From NCBI GenBank assembly GCA_014281115.1, contig JACONQ010000002.1, positions 806,001 through 870,000 on the forward strand: a DNA stretch of 64,000 nucleotides, read 5' to 3'. A model generated the notes under the pieces. It was not told where the DNA came from. It saw only the letters and a list, made by a program, of their open reading frames with translations, and ran no database searches. Positions 1 through 11,617 of this stretch are shown one piece after another. How positions within the stretch are numbered: the stretch's first letter is position 1; the number at the start of each line of letters is the position of its first letter. Source of the DNA: Laburnicola sp. R22_1 (taxonomy: Eukaryota > Ascomycota > Dothideomycetes > Pleosporales > Didymosphaeriaceae). Position numbers and translations under genes: made by a program.

Positions 1-528
1 CGGCAGTGGTTGAGCTGCAGTAGCTGGCTCGGGATCATCGACCATGTCTACGCTGCCCCAGTCCTCTGGGTGCTCGACTACGCCTCGCGCCGCTCGATTC
101 TTCCTCCGTCCAAAAACCTTGGTTGGATCCTTCTCCCTAGGGAAGATGATCTCCTCCACAGTCGCGCATTCGACGGTGATTCTCGGATCTCCCTTGACAG
201 CTTTCTTCTTCTTGCCGCCTTTTCCCTTGTCTTGCGCCGCGTCAACGGGTCCACCACTTCCCTGTATATCTCCTTTCAGCGACTCTGCACTTGCACCGTC
301 AAGTAACGCCGCAAATACTGCCTCGATTCTTCGGTCAGTCGGCCTTGGCTTGTTATTGCGACATCTCGCGGAGCAGTACTTGACTTCTTGCGAGGCTTGT
401 GATTTTCACTGCCCAATGACGCGTCAACAGCTGTGGCAGTAGGGAACAGCATCGCCAGCTGTGAGGTATAACGGTGGCGGTGTGGCTTGAGATTTGGAAG
501 GCCTAGACCAGCTGTCCATCCAAGACAT
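1..528 (-). pseudogene. DUF2256-like zinc-ribbon protein gene, partial, two in-frame stops
   Basis: The minus strand keeps one coding frame from an ATG at 528 to the left edge, where it runs out of the window. It reads a short variable start, then YCHSC, then a TGA (424-426), RVIGQ, a second TGA (406-408), KSQASQEVKYCSARCRNNKP and a RRIEAVFAALLDG helix. A lysine-rich, charged C-terminal part follows with no further stop. The pattern CxxC ... VKYCSxRC is the short zinc ribbon I associate with DUF2256 proteins of unknown function. In fungal relatives I would expect Gly and Arg where the two TGA codons stand (CGRVIG and RK), so both look like point mutations of GGA and CGA. No splice sites allow an intron to remove them. 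The gene is either freshly broken or carries sequencing errors. The family assignment is from pattern recognition only. Confidence 0.55.
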
Positions 529-1273
529 GATGGGCGAGTACGTATAGAAGTTCCCGAAGGAGGTACGTGTTTGACAGTTAATTCGGGGTACCAAGCGGGT
601 ATTATTGGGACGAGTGGGTCGGAGATTAGAACAGTGGAGATGTTATGAGGCGCCGACGCCATCGGTCCCGTTCCTGCACCACCTGTACACCAGCAAGCGC
701 AACCGGTGCAGCAAAAGTCACGGATCCACGATGAGAATATGGCCTATAATAATTTTCGTGGCAACGAAGTAATAATTGCGTACCTATGAAAGCAAGAGGC
801 ACTCGATACACTATAGTGATTAGGTGAGAATCTCCCACGACGACGATCTTCAGTACTAGTGGTTCTTCGGCCTACACGATGGTTTAGATGTAGAGACCCT
901 CTATTGATCACCTGGTCCATAGTACCGCCCAGGTGCAGACGCACACGCAACTGAATCAACATTTGTTAGCACATCTCCAAATTACTCAACCAACAGCACA
1001 TGCATGCCAAGTGGGAAACTATTTATATTACGCCATGACGACGCCCTCGAACACAAGAACAAGCCCATCCTTGTATATGCAACCCCACCAGAAACGCCCT
1101 CCGTGAACTTTTCGCGCGTAACGTACAGAGCAGCTTGTACTTAAAATTACAAATCCGACCAAGGATCCGGTAGTAGCTCGGCCCCATGTCGATCGATCAG
1201 AGTATTACAATATAATAAATAGCAGCATGTGTCCCAAGGCGCCGTGTAATGCTCAGGTCGTAGCCGAGGGGTC
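529..1273. other. intergenic, no gene seen
   Basis: The stretch lies between the 5' end of the zinc-ribbon gene and the 3' end of the GDT1 gene. Open frames are short, overlap on both strands and lack recognisable protein patterns. It probably holds the promoter of the left gene and the 3' untranslated region of GDT1. Confidence 0.6.
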
Positions 1274-2963
1274 CTACTGGTGGTAGATAGCTTCGAAGAA
1301 ATATATAACTCCGAATATGAGGAATGCAATAGCACCTCCTAGAGTGACTGATCGGTGTCAGAGATGATTGATGGAACATAGAGGAGGCACACTTACCAAC
1401 ACGCATGCTAACCTTGCCGGCAATCGCACGGCCACCAAGAACAGCAACTGTTGTACAAAGACCGTGTCCGAAAATGGCACCGCCGGTTACCCACCAGTAG
1501 TCCGAGCCTGCTGCCATTGCTACGGTGGCAATCTGGCTGCGATCGCCCCACTCACCAAGGAAAGTCATGACGAAAGTCTGAACCCAGGCTGGGCTGAGGA
1601 GAAGAGAGAAGAGGTTGTTGAGGCCACTCAGGGCACTGGAAAGGGATGAGCCGGTAGGCGAAGTAGCGCGATCTGGTGAAGAAGATGGGCTCCGAGCAGG
1701 AGCCGGTAGTCGCGAATTGGACCGTGAGCGTCGCGCTCGGCCGGATTCGAGCACGTACGGAGAAATAGACGACTTCCTGCGGCCTTTCTGTTGCCTAGCT
1801 AGAGATTCCTTCTCCTCGAGCTCTTGTTCGACCTCGCGCATTTCCTCTCCCACCCCTTCCTCTGAGCTCATAGCTAGGCCCTCCCGCAGTAGCTTGACTC
1901 CGAAGACAAGGAACAGAACCGCGGCGGCAAGGTGGGTGAATCGTTCCGGAATAAGTGTAGGCACGGCGTGGCCTAGAACCGCCGACAGGACTGTCATAAC
2001 AATGAGCGCAGAAAATGCGGCAGAGAAGACCAGAAGGCGGGGGTGGCGCATGGCCATAAGCGCAGCGACGAGGAATGTCTTGTCGCCGATCTCTGAGAAA
2101 ATAATCATGGTAAGAGACAGAATGAAGGAATGGAAGGGCTGGATGACGCCGCTGGCATCACCATCTGCTGGCGTCGCGTCGGAACCTGTTTTGGGCGGAG
2201 TAGTATCAAGCGGGTCGGTCTTTGGTGACGAAGGAGGGAGGGGATGTGGTATATCGTGCGGACTCTCGGGCAGGTCTGTGGGTTTCTGTCTTCCTGTTAG
2301 CTACGTAAGGCCCTCAAGTCTGATGTCACGACTCACCTCCAGCCCCTGCGCACCGAGCACGCGTGTCTCTGCATCTGTGTCTGTGGTCTTGTCCTTCAAT
2401 GCATCCTGCTTGTGTTTGACGTCTTCATGAGGAAGTTCTGGAGCCTCTTTGGGCGGCTCCGGCACCTTCTCCATCTTCTCGCCCGTCTTGTCCTCGTGCG
2501 CCAGCCGCTCCTTGTCCTTGGCGGACACGCCGCCCTCGATTCCAGTGTTGCCCTTTGGTGATTCCCTGTCGGGATCGTTCATTACGCTGTCATCGTCCTC
2601 GACTTTAGCTACCAGCTCTTCCTTCTCCTGGGTCGAGGGTTTGCGAGAGCCGGGTCGCAGCTCTTCTATGCCACCTGGACCCTTTTTTGAGGCTACCGTC
2701 TTGTCGTCAACGTACGGCCCGGCATGGGGCTTTCCATCGAAGCCGTCCACTGGAGCATCTTTGGTGCCTTTGGGCGTCAAAGCTGCTCCTGCAGCGGGTG
2801 CTGCCGTGGCGAGCGCAGCGAGGGGGGCAGAGTCTGTGTATTTGGGGGCAGCGGCTCGTGCCAGCTTCGCATCGTCGCCGTCGGCGAGGATCTGCGCCGA
2901 GAGCACCTGCACTGCCGGAAGCAGCAGGAGGAGGGCCGTCGTCCGTGGCTGTCGCAGCCGCAT
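1274..2963 (-). CDS. GDT1: GDT1/TMEM165 family (UPF0016) Golgi cation transporter
   Basis: Three exons (2963-2337, 2285-1397, 1338-1274) keep phase and give about 526 residues. The protein starts with a cleavable signal peptide (MRLRQPRTTALLLLLPAVQV). A long acidic, lysine-rich luminal or linker region of about 220 residues follows. The two halves of the transporter core come next, each with a signature motif: EIGDKTF in the first and GEWGDRSQ in the second, separated by a polar loop rich in Ser and Arg. The C-terminus ends in a final membrane helix (FLIFGVIYFFEAIY). Members of this family exchange Mn2+ or Ca2+ for H+ in the Golgi or vacuole membrane and supply Mn2+ to glycosyltransferases. 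The acidic region before the first motif is longer than I expect for yeast Gdt1. The short last exon was placed because it completes the conserved last helix. The gene is divergent from the telomere-binding-protein gene. Confidence 0.9.
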
Positions 2964-3575
2964 GGTGATGGTGAAGATGGAATCGGCGACAGGGGTGTCG
3001 TGCGGCGACGTTCAATAACCGGGCGGGTAGGATCGACGTAAGATCAGGTGCGGCGTGTGGCGGGCGTCAATGCTGTGAATGTTGTATAGCGAGTGCGGAG
3101 AATGGGAGGCAATTACGGCGTGCTGCTGAGATGTTGAAAGTCCAGAAGTGGGTGGGTGGGATTAGGAGACGGATTACGAAGAGGAGCGCAAGGGGGGTGC
3201 CAGGTGCGCGGCCTGTACCGGTACTCAACGAAGCTGGCCAGAACACCGATGCTGCGATATGCAACAGCGGAAAGGGGCTGCACTGGCAGAAACTGCAGAC
3301 TGCAGCAGGCAACAAGAACACCTATCTACTCTAGTCGCGTGTTTCGTCAGCAGCTCAAACGAAACGTGGAGCACTTCACGAGTCGCCCGGGAGGGACCTC
3401 GGCGGGACCTCGGGATGGTGGACGTCATGTGATTGCGCATTTGCTTACGTAACGGCGATGCGACGCTCTCAAGTCGCGTGCCGAAACAAACGTTCCGTCC
3501 TTCCATGACCTCCTTTCAATCTTTCTACACACGCATCCCGTTCAATTGCGTGTACGCATCCATCGGATCGCGAAA
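2964..3575. promoter_or_regulatory. divergent promoter region, GDT1 / telomere-binding Myb gene
   Basis: These 612 bases separate two start codons that point away from each other. Both genes must take their core promoters from here. Frames inside are short and overlapping, and I see no clear TATA box or repeated operator. Confidence 0.55.
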
Positions 3576-6217
3576 ATGGCGCGTAGAACTCCGACTCCGC
3601 AGCCGTCGGCAACAGCAAGCACAGCGCGCAGGAGAGGGACGAGAAGCGCCAGCCGCGACGTCGAGGAGCCCCTTGAAGCAGCGAAGCCAACGCGTCGCAG
3701 CGCGCGCCAAGCAAGTGTGGACAGCAACAGGAGTGTAAGCGAGCAAGAGGGAAAGCCGGCGCGCAGGACGAAGCGCAAGGCTAAAATGGAGGCGGCTGGA
3801 GGTCAGTTTGACTGCGCAAACGTGCATCCTAGTGTATGACATGGCCGACTGCTGCAGTAGCTGACCGCGCTTACGATAGACTTGGCCACTGTTGAAGAGG
3901 TCGATACGCTGATTGAAATAAACGACGCGCCGGCCACGCCGCCGCGGCAGGGCGCGGAAATCGCAGTTCTTCATCGCTCCCCAGGTGCCGTTTCTGAAAT
4001 GTCCGGCACGACCGCCATATCTTCCTTTTCTTTGGTGGAAGCTGAAACGCTCGATCCCCGCTTCATGCTTCGCCATCTACCCAGACTTCACCAGGACGTA
4101 GTAGACTTCTTGAACCAACTGGTTCCAGACAACGGCCGTATTGAGGACGACAACCGGCATATCCATGAAATGCAGATGCCAGACTCGGACTTCGTTGCAG
4201 ACTACAACGATTTCAACCACCAGTTATCGGTTCGCCTGCCCCATTTTCGTGGGGAGCATCAACAGTATATCCGTCCCCGTGCTGTGCATGCTGCGCTGTT
4301 TGGGCCTAATCGAAATGCGGCCGCTAGCCGCACAGGTCTGGACCTCGTTTTATACCAAGCCAATCTTATCGTATTTGCGAAACAGATGATACACTCGGAC
4401 AGAAACGATAAGGCCATGTGGGGAGCCATCCGCGAGCTCGACAATTTATTTCCGACACTTTTTCTTCCCACACTCATTCCTGGTAGCGATCCCGCTGGTT
4501 CGCCTGCTGGGGACAGTGCGCTGCTCGAGGATACCTTCGAGCTAGCGCTCGAGTTGCGAACACAGCTGGCTATATTGTTTCTTGAGCGAGGATCCACTGA
4601 TCCAAACTTTGACCCCGATGCAGCGCTTGGCGAGGTATTTTTCTACTTGCATCCCTCACAGTACACCAATCAATCAGATGTTATCCGGGGATGGAGTATT
4701 TCTGCTTTGGGTGGGGAAGACTCCGCCCTACCCGAGGCGTTCCGAGGTAAAGTTGTGAAACGGTTGAATGACATGAGAACGTTCTTCTTGACCGACCAAG
4801 AGTCGATTGAAAGAGGAGATGTGGTCGATATAGATGGCTTGGGCGCGAACTATCCTTGGCACTCGACTATTTTACGCCTACTAGGCTGGGTGCGTTTGCG
4901 CAATCAAGAACTCCAAACAGCAATTCGTCAGCAACGGGGTGTAGCAGGCATTATGGAAAAGGTCAAGGCTGAAATACAACAACCTACTGAGGGCATAGAA
5001 CCAGTCCCACCAGTTCTGCAGGCGTCGCCTCGTAAGAAAAGAACCTCTTTTGGACGTGACCGAAGGCGTAGCAGCCGAAAATTCGATCCAAATGCGGAGG
5101 TCAACGACGAGGTCCTCAACAAGCTGATAGCACGAGAAAGGGGTGCAGCTGTTCAGCTTCCAGAAGCTACCTTCCAGCGCGAGCCACACGTGGCTGAAAA
5201 GGAAGTTGTGATTCCGGGCAATGAGCAAGAGGCGGGGCAAGACGATCATTTCCGACCGGCGGTTCCCGAGGTGCCACGCGATGAGGATGACTGGCTGCCG
5301 CCCCAGGACGATGAGCAAGAACAGGTAATGGAAGCTGCCGAAGAGGGAGCAGATGTGACCACAGCGGAACCAGCTGAACAAGTAGCGGAGTCATCAAGAC
5401 CGCCTCAGTCGACAAGAGATTTGGTCAAGCTTCTCAAGGAAAGTAGGAAAACGGACAAGGAAAATCGCGTGACATCGTTGTTCCAGCGGCAAGCGACTGC
5501 GCAACGTGTTGACTTCGGCGATGGGTTTGACGAGAGCCAGCCCACGCCTGTCCCTTCTGGAAAGGGTAAGGAGCCTCAACAATCCAGTTCTAAGAAGCGA
5601 CGACGTGAGACTGTAGAGATATCGGATGATGAGGATGCTTTCGAGACGAGGCAGCGCACTGCGAATGTCAGACATCAGCGAGCGAAAGCGAAACGCGTTC
5701 GCGTCGACCCGAGTTCTTCAGGCGCGCCCACAAGTCATCAGCCCCGAGCTAGGGATGAAGGCAGAGCGTTCGAGCGAGTTGACGACGAAGAGGTCTCTGA
5801 ACCTGAAGCTCCTGAAATGACGGAAGAGGCTCCTCCCAGGTCATCGCTTCAGACTCAGAAAGCGCTGGCTCGCGCCAATACCAATATTCAGGGTCGCGCT
5901 CGTAGAGCTCGTGTCGAGTGGACCGTGGCGGAGGAAGAGGCGTTCGTAGAATATATGGCGGAGTACCCGCGGCAGTATTCCAGAATCCTGGCGCTGGACA
6001 AGATCAACGATGAGGTGCTGCAGAAGCGCACGCAAGTTGACTTGAAAGACAAAGCCAGATCCATGGCAGTGTTCATGATCAAGTAAGTTGCGCCGTTGCC
6101 AGACAGACTACATATGCTAACCTCTATAGATCCCGTGGTGGACTGAGACCTGGATTTCGCGACGTCATCACTCCGGCTGTGGCTCAGAACCTGAGGGACA
6201 AAGGGTATGAATGGTGA
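3576..6217 (+). CDS. telomere repeat-binding factor-like Myb protein (Taz1/Tbf1 type)
   Basis: Three exons (3576-3801, 3880-6082, 6130-6217) give about 838 residues. The N-terminus is basic and low in complexity (about 1-76). A helical segment starting near LDPRFMLRHLPRLHQDVVDFL is where TRF-family proteins carry their dimerisation (TRFH) domain. The middle (about 400-740) is acidic, disordered and rich in KRRR-type nuclear signals. The last 90 residues form a single Myb/SANT domain: WTVAEEEAFVEYM, then VDLKDKARSM, which is the telobox motif (VDLKDK) that contacts TTAGGG repeats. This order, TRFH then C-terminal telobox Myb, is that of fission yeast Taz1 and budding yeast Tbf1, which bind double-stranded telomeric or subtelomeric DNA. 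The last exon completes the Myb domain (KSRGGLRPGF), which supports the splice choice. Which of the two it matches best cannot be decided by eye. Confidence 0.8.
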
Positions 6218-6852
6218 TATCATATGAATATCGAGGACACGATGGGCGGACTTTGTTTCTGGCGTTATTATCTCCCGGGCGTAACGGGGCTGGGCCGGTT
6301 GCCTTCATTAGATACCCTATGAGCTATCCACAGACGTTTGTACTTTCGGATCGGGCTTTTAATACATGCTCAATCAACTTATCATTACGTCCACGATACT
6401 TTGACTTTCTATCATGTCTCAGCTCGAGGACAGAAAGTCCATGGTCGAGTGCTCTCACGTTCCATGTGAGGTCGTTGAGGTCCGGGTGAGAGTCTGTTAA
6501 GCGATTGGTCGATCCCCAAGCCCTGTACGGTGCACGGACCACGCATCCGCGGGAGTGCTAGTCTCGCAGCTTCACAGCATCGTATTGTTGTATTGTATCC
6601 AACGCTTGGTCCTTGCACAACACTTCCCATAACCACCCATCTCACCCGAGTGGCCTCCATGGTTTTACCTCACTGCGCAACGTCCTTTTCCAGTCCCTAA
6701 CACGAACCGACGCCGACGCCGACGCCCTCGAACAATAACATTTGCTCTGGAGGCCGCTATTCTCCGCCCACAGCCATTTCTCTGGAGGCCGCTGTTCTCC
6801 ACCCACAGCCATTTCTCTGCAAAGAGTGGCGACTCTGTAGACCTCACATGTC
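6218..6852. other. intergenic, 3' end of Myb gene and cyclin promoter
   Basis: There are no convincing coding frames. It contains a short GACGCC triplet run (about 6711-6726) and the 35-bp tandem duplication listed separately, both just upstream of the cyclin start codon. Confidence 0.55.
6746..6815. repeat. 35-bp tandem duplication upstream of the cyclin gene
   Basis: Two adjacent 35-bp units (6746-6780 and 6781-6815) starting TCTGGAGGCCGCT differ at only two positions. They end 37 bases before the cyclin ATG and so lie in its 5' untranslated region or core promoter. Confidence 0.85.
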
Positions 6853-7961
6853 ATGGTCTCCGTCGCCGTCGACCCAGCACCCCCGCGGCGCGAGCCACCC
6901 CGTCCGCTGCCGCCGCGTGTGGCAGAAGCCGAGGAACAATGGATCTTCACCGACGAGGAGCTGCTCCAGGCGCCGTCCATAGTGGACGGCATGTCTCCAG
7001 AGGAAGAGCGCGCGCTGCGACGCAAAGGCGTCAATTTCATCTTGCAAGTCGGCATGATGCTCAAGCTGCCGCAGACGACGCTCAGCACCGCAGCTGTCTT
7101 CTTCAACCGCTATCTGATGCGCAACAGCTTGAAGAGCAGGCCAGGCTACAAGCCGCTGCACCACTATGTAAGCACCCTCTCCCAGTCTGTAGCGAGGCCT
7201 CGCTGAGAGAATACCAGCAAGTCGCCGCCACCGCGCTGTTCCTCGCTACAAAGGTCGAAGAGAATGTCAGGAAGATGAAAGAGCTCGTCGTCGCCTGCGT
7301 GAGGGTCGCGCTCAAGGACCCGAACAAGCTGGTGGACGAACAAACAAAGGACTTTTGGAAGTGGAGAGACACGATTCTCTATTCGGAAGATGTCTTGCTC
7401 GAGTCGCTTTCTTTTGATATGAATATCGAACCACCATACAAGACCATGTACGACATGCTCAAATACTACAACGTAGAGCACAACAAACGCCTTCGGAACG
7501 CCGCCTGGGGTTTCCTCTCCGACTCCTGCCTTACGCAGCTCTGCCTGCTCTTCACCTCCCGCACCATCGCTGCAGCCTCCCTTTATGCTGGCGCGCGCCT
7601 TGTTGAACTCGAACTGCCGGATGAGGACGGCAAACCCTGGTGGGAGGTACAGTACGTCAAGTTACGCGACATCCGGCGCGCGTGCAACCTTATGACGGAC
7701 ATTTACGAAGAATCGCCCGGTAAAGACGGCGAGCCTAGCATCTACGCTGGTCTGCGATCACCCGAAGACGGTGTCCATTTCGACACGCCAACGCCAGGCC
7801 AGCATCCCATGCCCGAACCCGAACTCGATGCGGAGCCGGAACCCACGCCATCGAACAGAAACGGAAATGAAAACGGAAATGGGAAAGAAAATGGGAAAGA
7901 AAATGAGGACGGGGATGTGAAAGATGAGGTCATGAGCGAAGAGGGCGAGTTGGATGGATAG
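6853..7961 (+). CDS. cyclin, P-TEFb type (Pch1 / cyclin T-K-like)
   Basis: Two exons (6853-7167 and 7218-7961) give 352 residues. The first cyclin box covers about 15-165, with EEERALRRKGVNFILQVG, TLSTAAVFFNRYLMR and TALFLATKVEENVRK. The second box follows (AWGFLSDSCLTQLCLLF, TIAAASLYAGARL). The last 70 residues are a Glu/Pro-rich tail with a repeated Asn-Gly/Lys-Glu segment. The layout and motifs fit transcriptional cyclins of the T/K/L group, which partner Cdk9-like kinases that phosphorylate RNA polymerase II and elongation factors. Fission yeast Pch1 is the closest match I can name. The intron was chosen because it links HHY to QVAATALFLATK without loss of phase. A cyclin L identity is less likely because there is no RS-rich tail. 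Confidence 0.85.
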
Positions 7962-9037
7962 GAACTTGACGGGCAGTCCTCTTTTCGATTTGTACCTCAG
8001 GCGCGAATAAACATTGGGGTGGGGCGTTTCGGTGCTTGATTACACATAAAGATACCCGGGGTTAGGTAGGCTGCCGGCTGTTTTTCGTCTTATTAATGGG
8101 ATTTGCATATGTTTTTTGACTTGTTGCATGGCACATTGGAAATGATTAGAAAGTTTATACATACGATTTGTGAGCTTGGGTAGGGTACTGGCAGAATATG
8201 CAGATACTTAGGCTTTGGGGTTGTAGCTGGGAATGTTCAACGGATCTCGAGTGTGGAAAATGCTGACTTGTGTGGATTGTTCTGGTTTGAGCTTGGTTGG
8301 TGCTTGCGTTGAAACAGCTTAGCATCGAATCTTGATATAGTTTAGCATTGAAATAGATTGGCATGAAAATAGCTCGGTATCGAAATAGTTGCCACATATA
8401 TGTATAGCTCCGGGCGAGTCCGGGGTATACATATGCACAATCCATTAAGCAGATAAAACGCGCAGACGACAGTTTCGAGTTCGCAATAGAGATCATATTC
8501 AATCAATCAAGGCCTGAAGGCGACTCGGTAAGCAAAATCCTGACCCGCGATCCATCCTCACGATACTACATGTAGTGCCTCGTAGCAGCTACCCATGTAC
8601 ATCAGATTCGCTGAGTATGTGAGTGCAATGTTCATATTTTGAAAAGATTGCACGAAGCAGGTTCCATACCATAGGTATTTAACCAGCAATGCAAAGAAGA
8701 AAGCTAGTGTCCAAAGGACTGTTAGACCCAGAAGAGTGTTGATCAAGTAATAGAAAAGGCCGCTTTTATGGATAGCAAAGATCAGGCTTGTTTTCGGCGG
8801 ATGCGATTTCATTTGGCGGCGCGTATGATGTGGTCATGGGGACGAATTCGAAGGTGAGAAACGATTCAGCAATTGCTTTTGTGAATCACAGAGGTACCCG
8901 CTGATGTATGCTTTGGACGATTTTTGTTCCGAGTGTGCATATCATCTTGGCAGTCCTGCCCATATCTAAGTTTGTATACCCTAGGTATGATCGTAGAAGA
9001 TTTCAAGACCCTCTGGCTCCTTCTCCGTCGACAATGG
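7962..9037. other. intergenic, low-complexity, no supported gene
   Basis: The sequence is AT-rich with diffuse, imperfect repeats of about 17-18 bases containing GAAATAG (about 8320-8395). A minus-strand open frame (8558-8812) contains hydrophobic stretches, but its composition is that of AT-rich non-coding DNA and it has no recognisable pattern. This is the left border of the transposon-rich island. Confidence 0.5.
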
Positions 9038-11528
9038 CTATTCAGAAGCTGCCTTGAGCGGTGGTGCTTCTTGATAAAGAGACCTCAAATTATACTGAGA
9101 CTTTGGTTCTGGAAGCCGCACCGCTAATCTGGTAGTTCCAGGGCTCCTCTTAGAGACACGATCATTCTCTCCATCAAGTTGTAGGAAAGCTGAGCCCTGA
9201 TCACCGGAGCTATATGGCAGCCTCTTATCAGATTCCGTTGATTCCTTCGATGGCTTTCTATAGTCTGATTGTGATTGACATAGGTTGCGATTACGTTCCA
9301 AATGCCCCCCATGGCAGTCGGCAAAGGATAGATGAGGTGCGTTCTGAACTTTTACGCTCTTGATCCTCTTATATCCGGTATCCAAATAGACCGCGTTATT
9401 CACTTCATTCTCCTGATACTCTTCATCCGCGCGAAGAACATGGGCTCCTGGCAAGCGCTGTCGTTTTCTAGACAGTGGAGTCAGAGGGGTGACGGGGGTA
9501 TCCTGTGTCGAAAACGTCGTGGCTGATGACAAACTACTAGGCATGGAAGCCATCGTTGTATCCGAGTTGTTTTGGCCAAAGATATCTTCATCAGAGAATG
9601 AGCTGTCTTCCGAATCCTGCTGAGTGACAATAGGATGGAGCTGCATATTCTCCTGACTGTAAATGCCAGCAATCTTAGGGGCCGGTACGCGCAGCTTTGT
9701 CAGTTTGTCTGCTACAATCGACCCGGAATGACCAAAGATGACTGCTCCTTGATCGACAATGTTATCTGGAGGTACAATCCTGGTGACGGTGGATTTTGAT
9801 ACGATCTGCTGGAGACGGTTACATTGACATTGTGCAAGATTACTCTGCGCAAGGATCAAAAAGTAATGAGCTGCCTTGGTGCCACTGAACCTTCGTTCCC
9901 GACGAGGCGAGGAATTTTCGGTCTAAAGGGCAACCTGCTCTCTCGTAGAGTTTTCTCAGTATGGGAGTACTCGTAGCTAAGAAGTCCTTTCCTTTGGGTA
10001 CCCATTGCCAAGACCGACAAAGATGGTTGTTGCTTCGCTCTACGGCGGGCACGATGACATCCTCGAAGCCGTTTGCAAGAAGCACGAGTGCATCAATATC
10101 CCGCGAAAGTAGAGGCCGCCCTCCACTTGTGTCGAAGAGCTTTGTTTGCTTTTGTCGAAATGGTGAGTGTTGTTCCACGACGGCATTGAATTCGAAACCG
10201 TGGAGTACGTGCCCCCACGTGCTTTTGATGGTATATCCAGAAGGGTTGTGTTCCCGTGCAACGTTCTCTGCAATTAGAAAGTCGAGAAGTGACCAGACGC
10301 TCGCTATTTTAGTCTTGAACGTATGTTCGTCATCATCGGATAACCTAACCGACATGTTTCTCAAGAGTACCTCCTTGGCGGAAGAATTGATTGCGACTTC
10401 TGTGTCGAACGTGATGCGTTTTCCGCCGACTTCAAAGGGCTCTAGGCGATGTCGGCATTGAATGATATGAAGCATTACCTCGGACACAGGGACAAGTCAA
10501 CCCCGTTGCTCAGCGGTATCGTAAAGAACGACCGAAGTTTTCTCTGCCCAGGTGACGATGTTTCGATAAGGACCGTCCCGTTTGAAGTGACATTTACCCT
10601 GTCACGCCGAATTCGAAGTCCAACGCCGCCAGGCCGAACTGTTGGAATCCAAGAGAAGCCCCAGCACACTTGACCGAAGACTTTGTGTCGGTGGCTGTTG
10701 AGTAGTGTATATTCTCGTAATTTACCGAGCTCGACCCCAAGCGTGATTGCGCAACTGAGCACCAGCCGACGATGGTACGGCATGTTCTCAAGTCATCAAG
10801 ACTCACTTCATCCAACATCGCTCGGGATCCGCATTGTGGTAGACCTTCATGGTATGTGAGGTGCGTATCCAGATTCGCGCTGGAAACGGCGTGCCATTGA
10901 ATGCGGTCACTGGTTTTCCGCACTGGCACAAATAAGTGGGAGAAGCCTTTCATCACCACTCCACCGCGTGTTGTACACCGGAAAGCCCCGCTAGAAGCTC
11001 TACAGCTATCTCTAAACCCATCTCGTTCGCGCGGCTCGGAATGGGGAAGCCGCATGCAATGACGGCTCCAGAGAATAGTGGTAACCAACACGCTCTTTCG
11101 GTGGCGTGCAATTTTTCGTGTTTGAATTTGATATCAATCTCCCGGATGAATGACACCGAAGAGAGGACAGGCTTCGCATATGCCACTTGATCACCAACGG
11201 GTGAGATGCTCAAAGCTGATCCAAGCCAAGCGAGCTGTTCTGCTATCTCAGGTATCTCAGGGACGAATAAATAATCGCCTCTTTCAATTGAGACTTTGAA
11301 TTGGCCAGGAGTGTTACTTGCGATAATGATTTTCTTGTCGTCTTTGTTGGAAACTGTGAAAAAATCAATCTATGGTGTGTTAAATTAATCTACCTAGGAG
11401 TAGGACAACAAAGGCCTTCATCTTAAATAACATAACAAAAAAAGCAGAAATAAAAAGAGCGTAAAAGGTGGTTATAACAAAAAGCGCGTTCGAACTCGCT
11501 TAGCGGGTCTTGGCGCGCACAGCTCCTA

Positions 11529-11577
11529 CCCTGTCTCGGCAGTCAATGCGCACCGTCACTCAATGCGCAACCCCAAC
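11529..11577 (+). repeat. left terminal inverted repeat of pogo element
   Basis: These 49 bases begin CCCTGTCTCGG and end CAACCCCAAC. The reverse complement at 13605-13653 is identical at every position. The TA duplication lies immediately outside. Confidence 0.95.
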
Positions 11578-11617
11578 ATGACGCGCCCCAACTTTGACGC
11601 GCCCCAACTCCACCAAT

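Noticed and set aside
1615..2430. Plus-strand 271-codon frame
   Set aside because: Antisense to GDT1, whose motifs EIGDKTF and GEWGDRSQ are clear.
8558..8812. Small minus-strand frame with possible membrane helices
   Set aside because: AT-rich composition alone gives hydrophobic runs; no start context, intron or family signal supports a gene.
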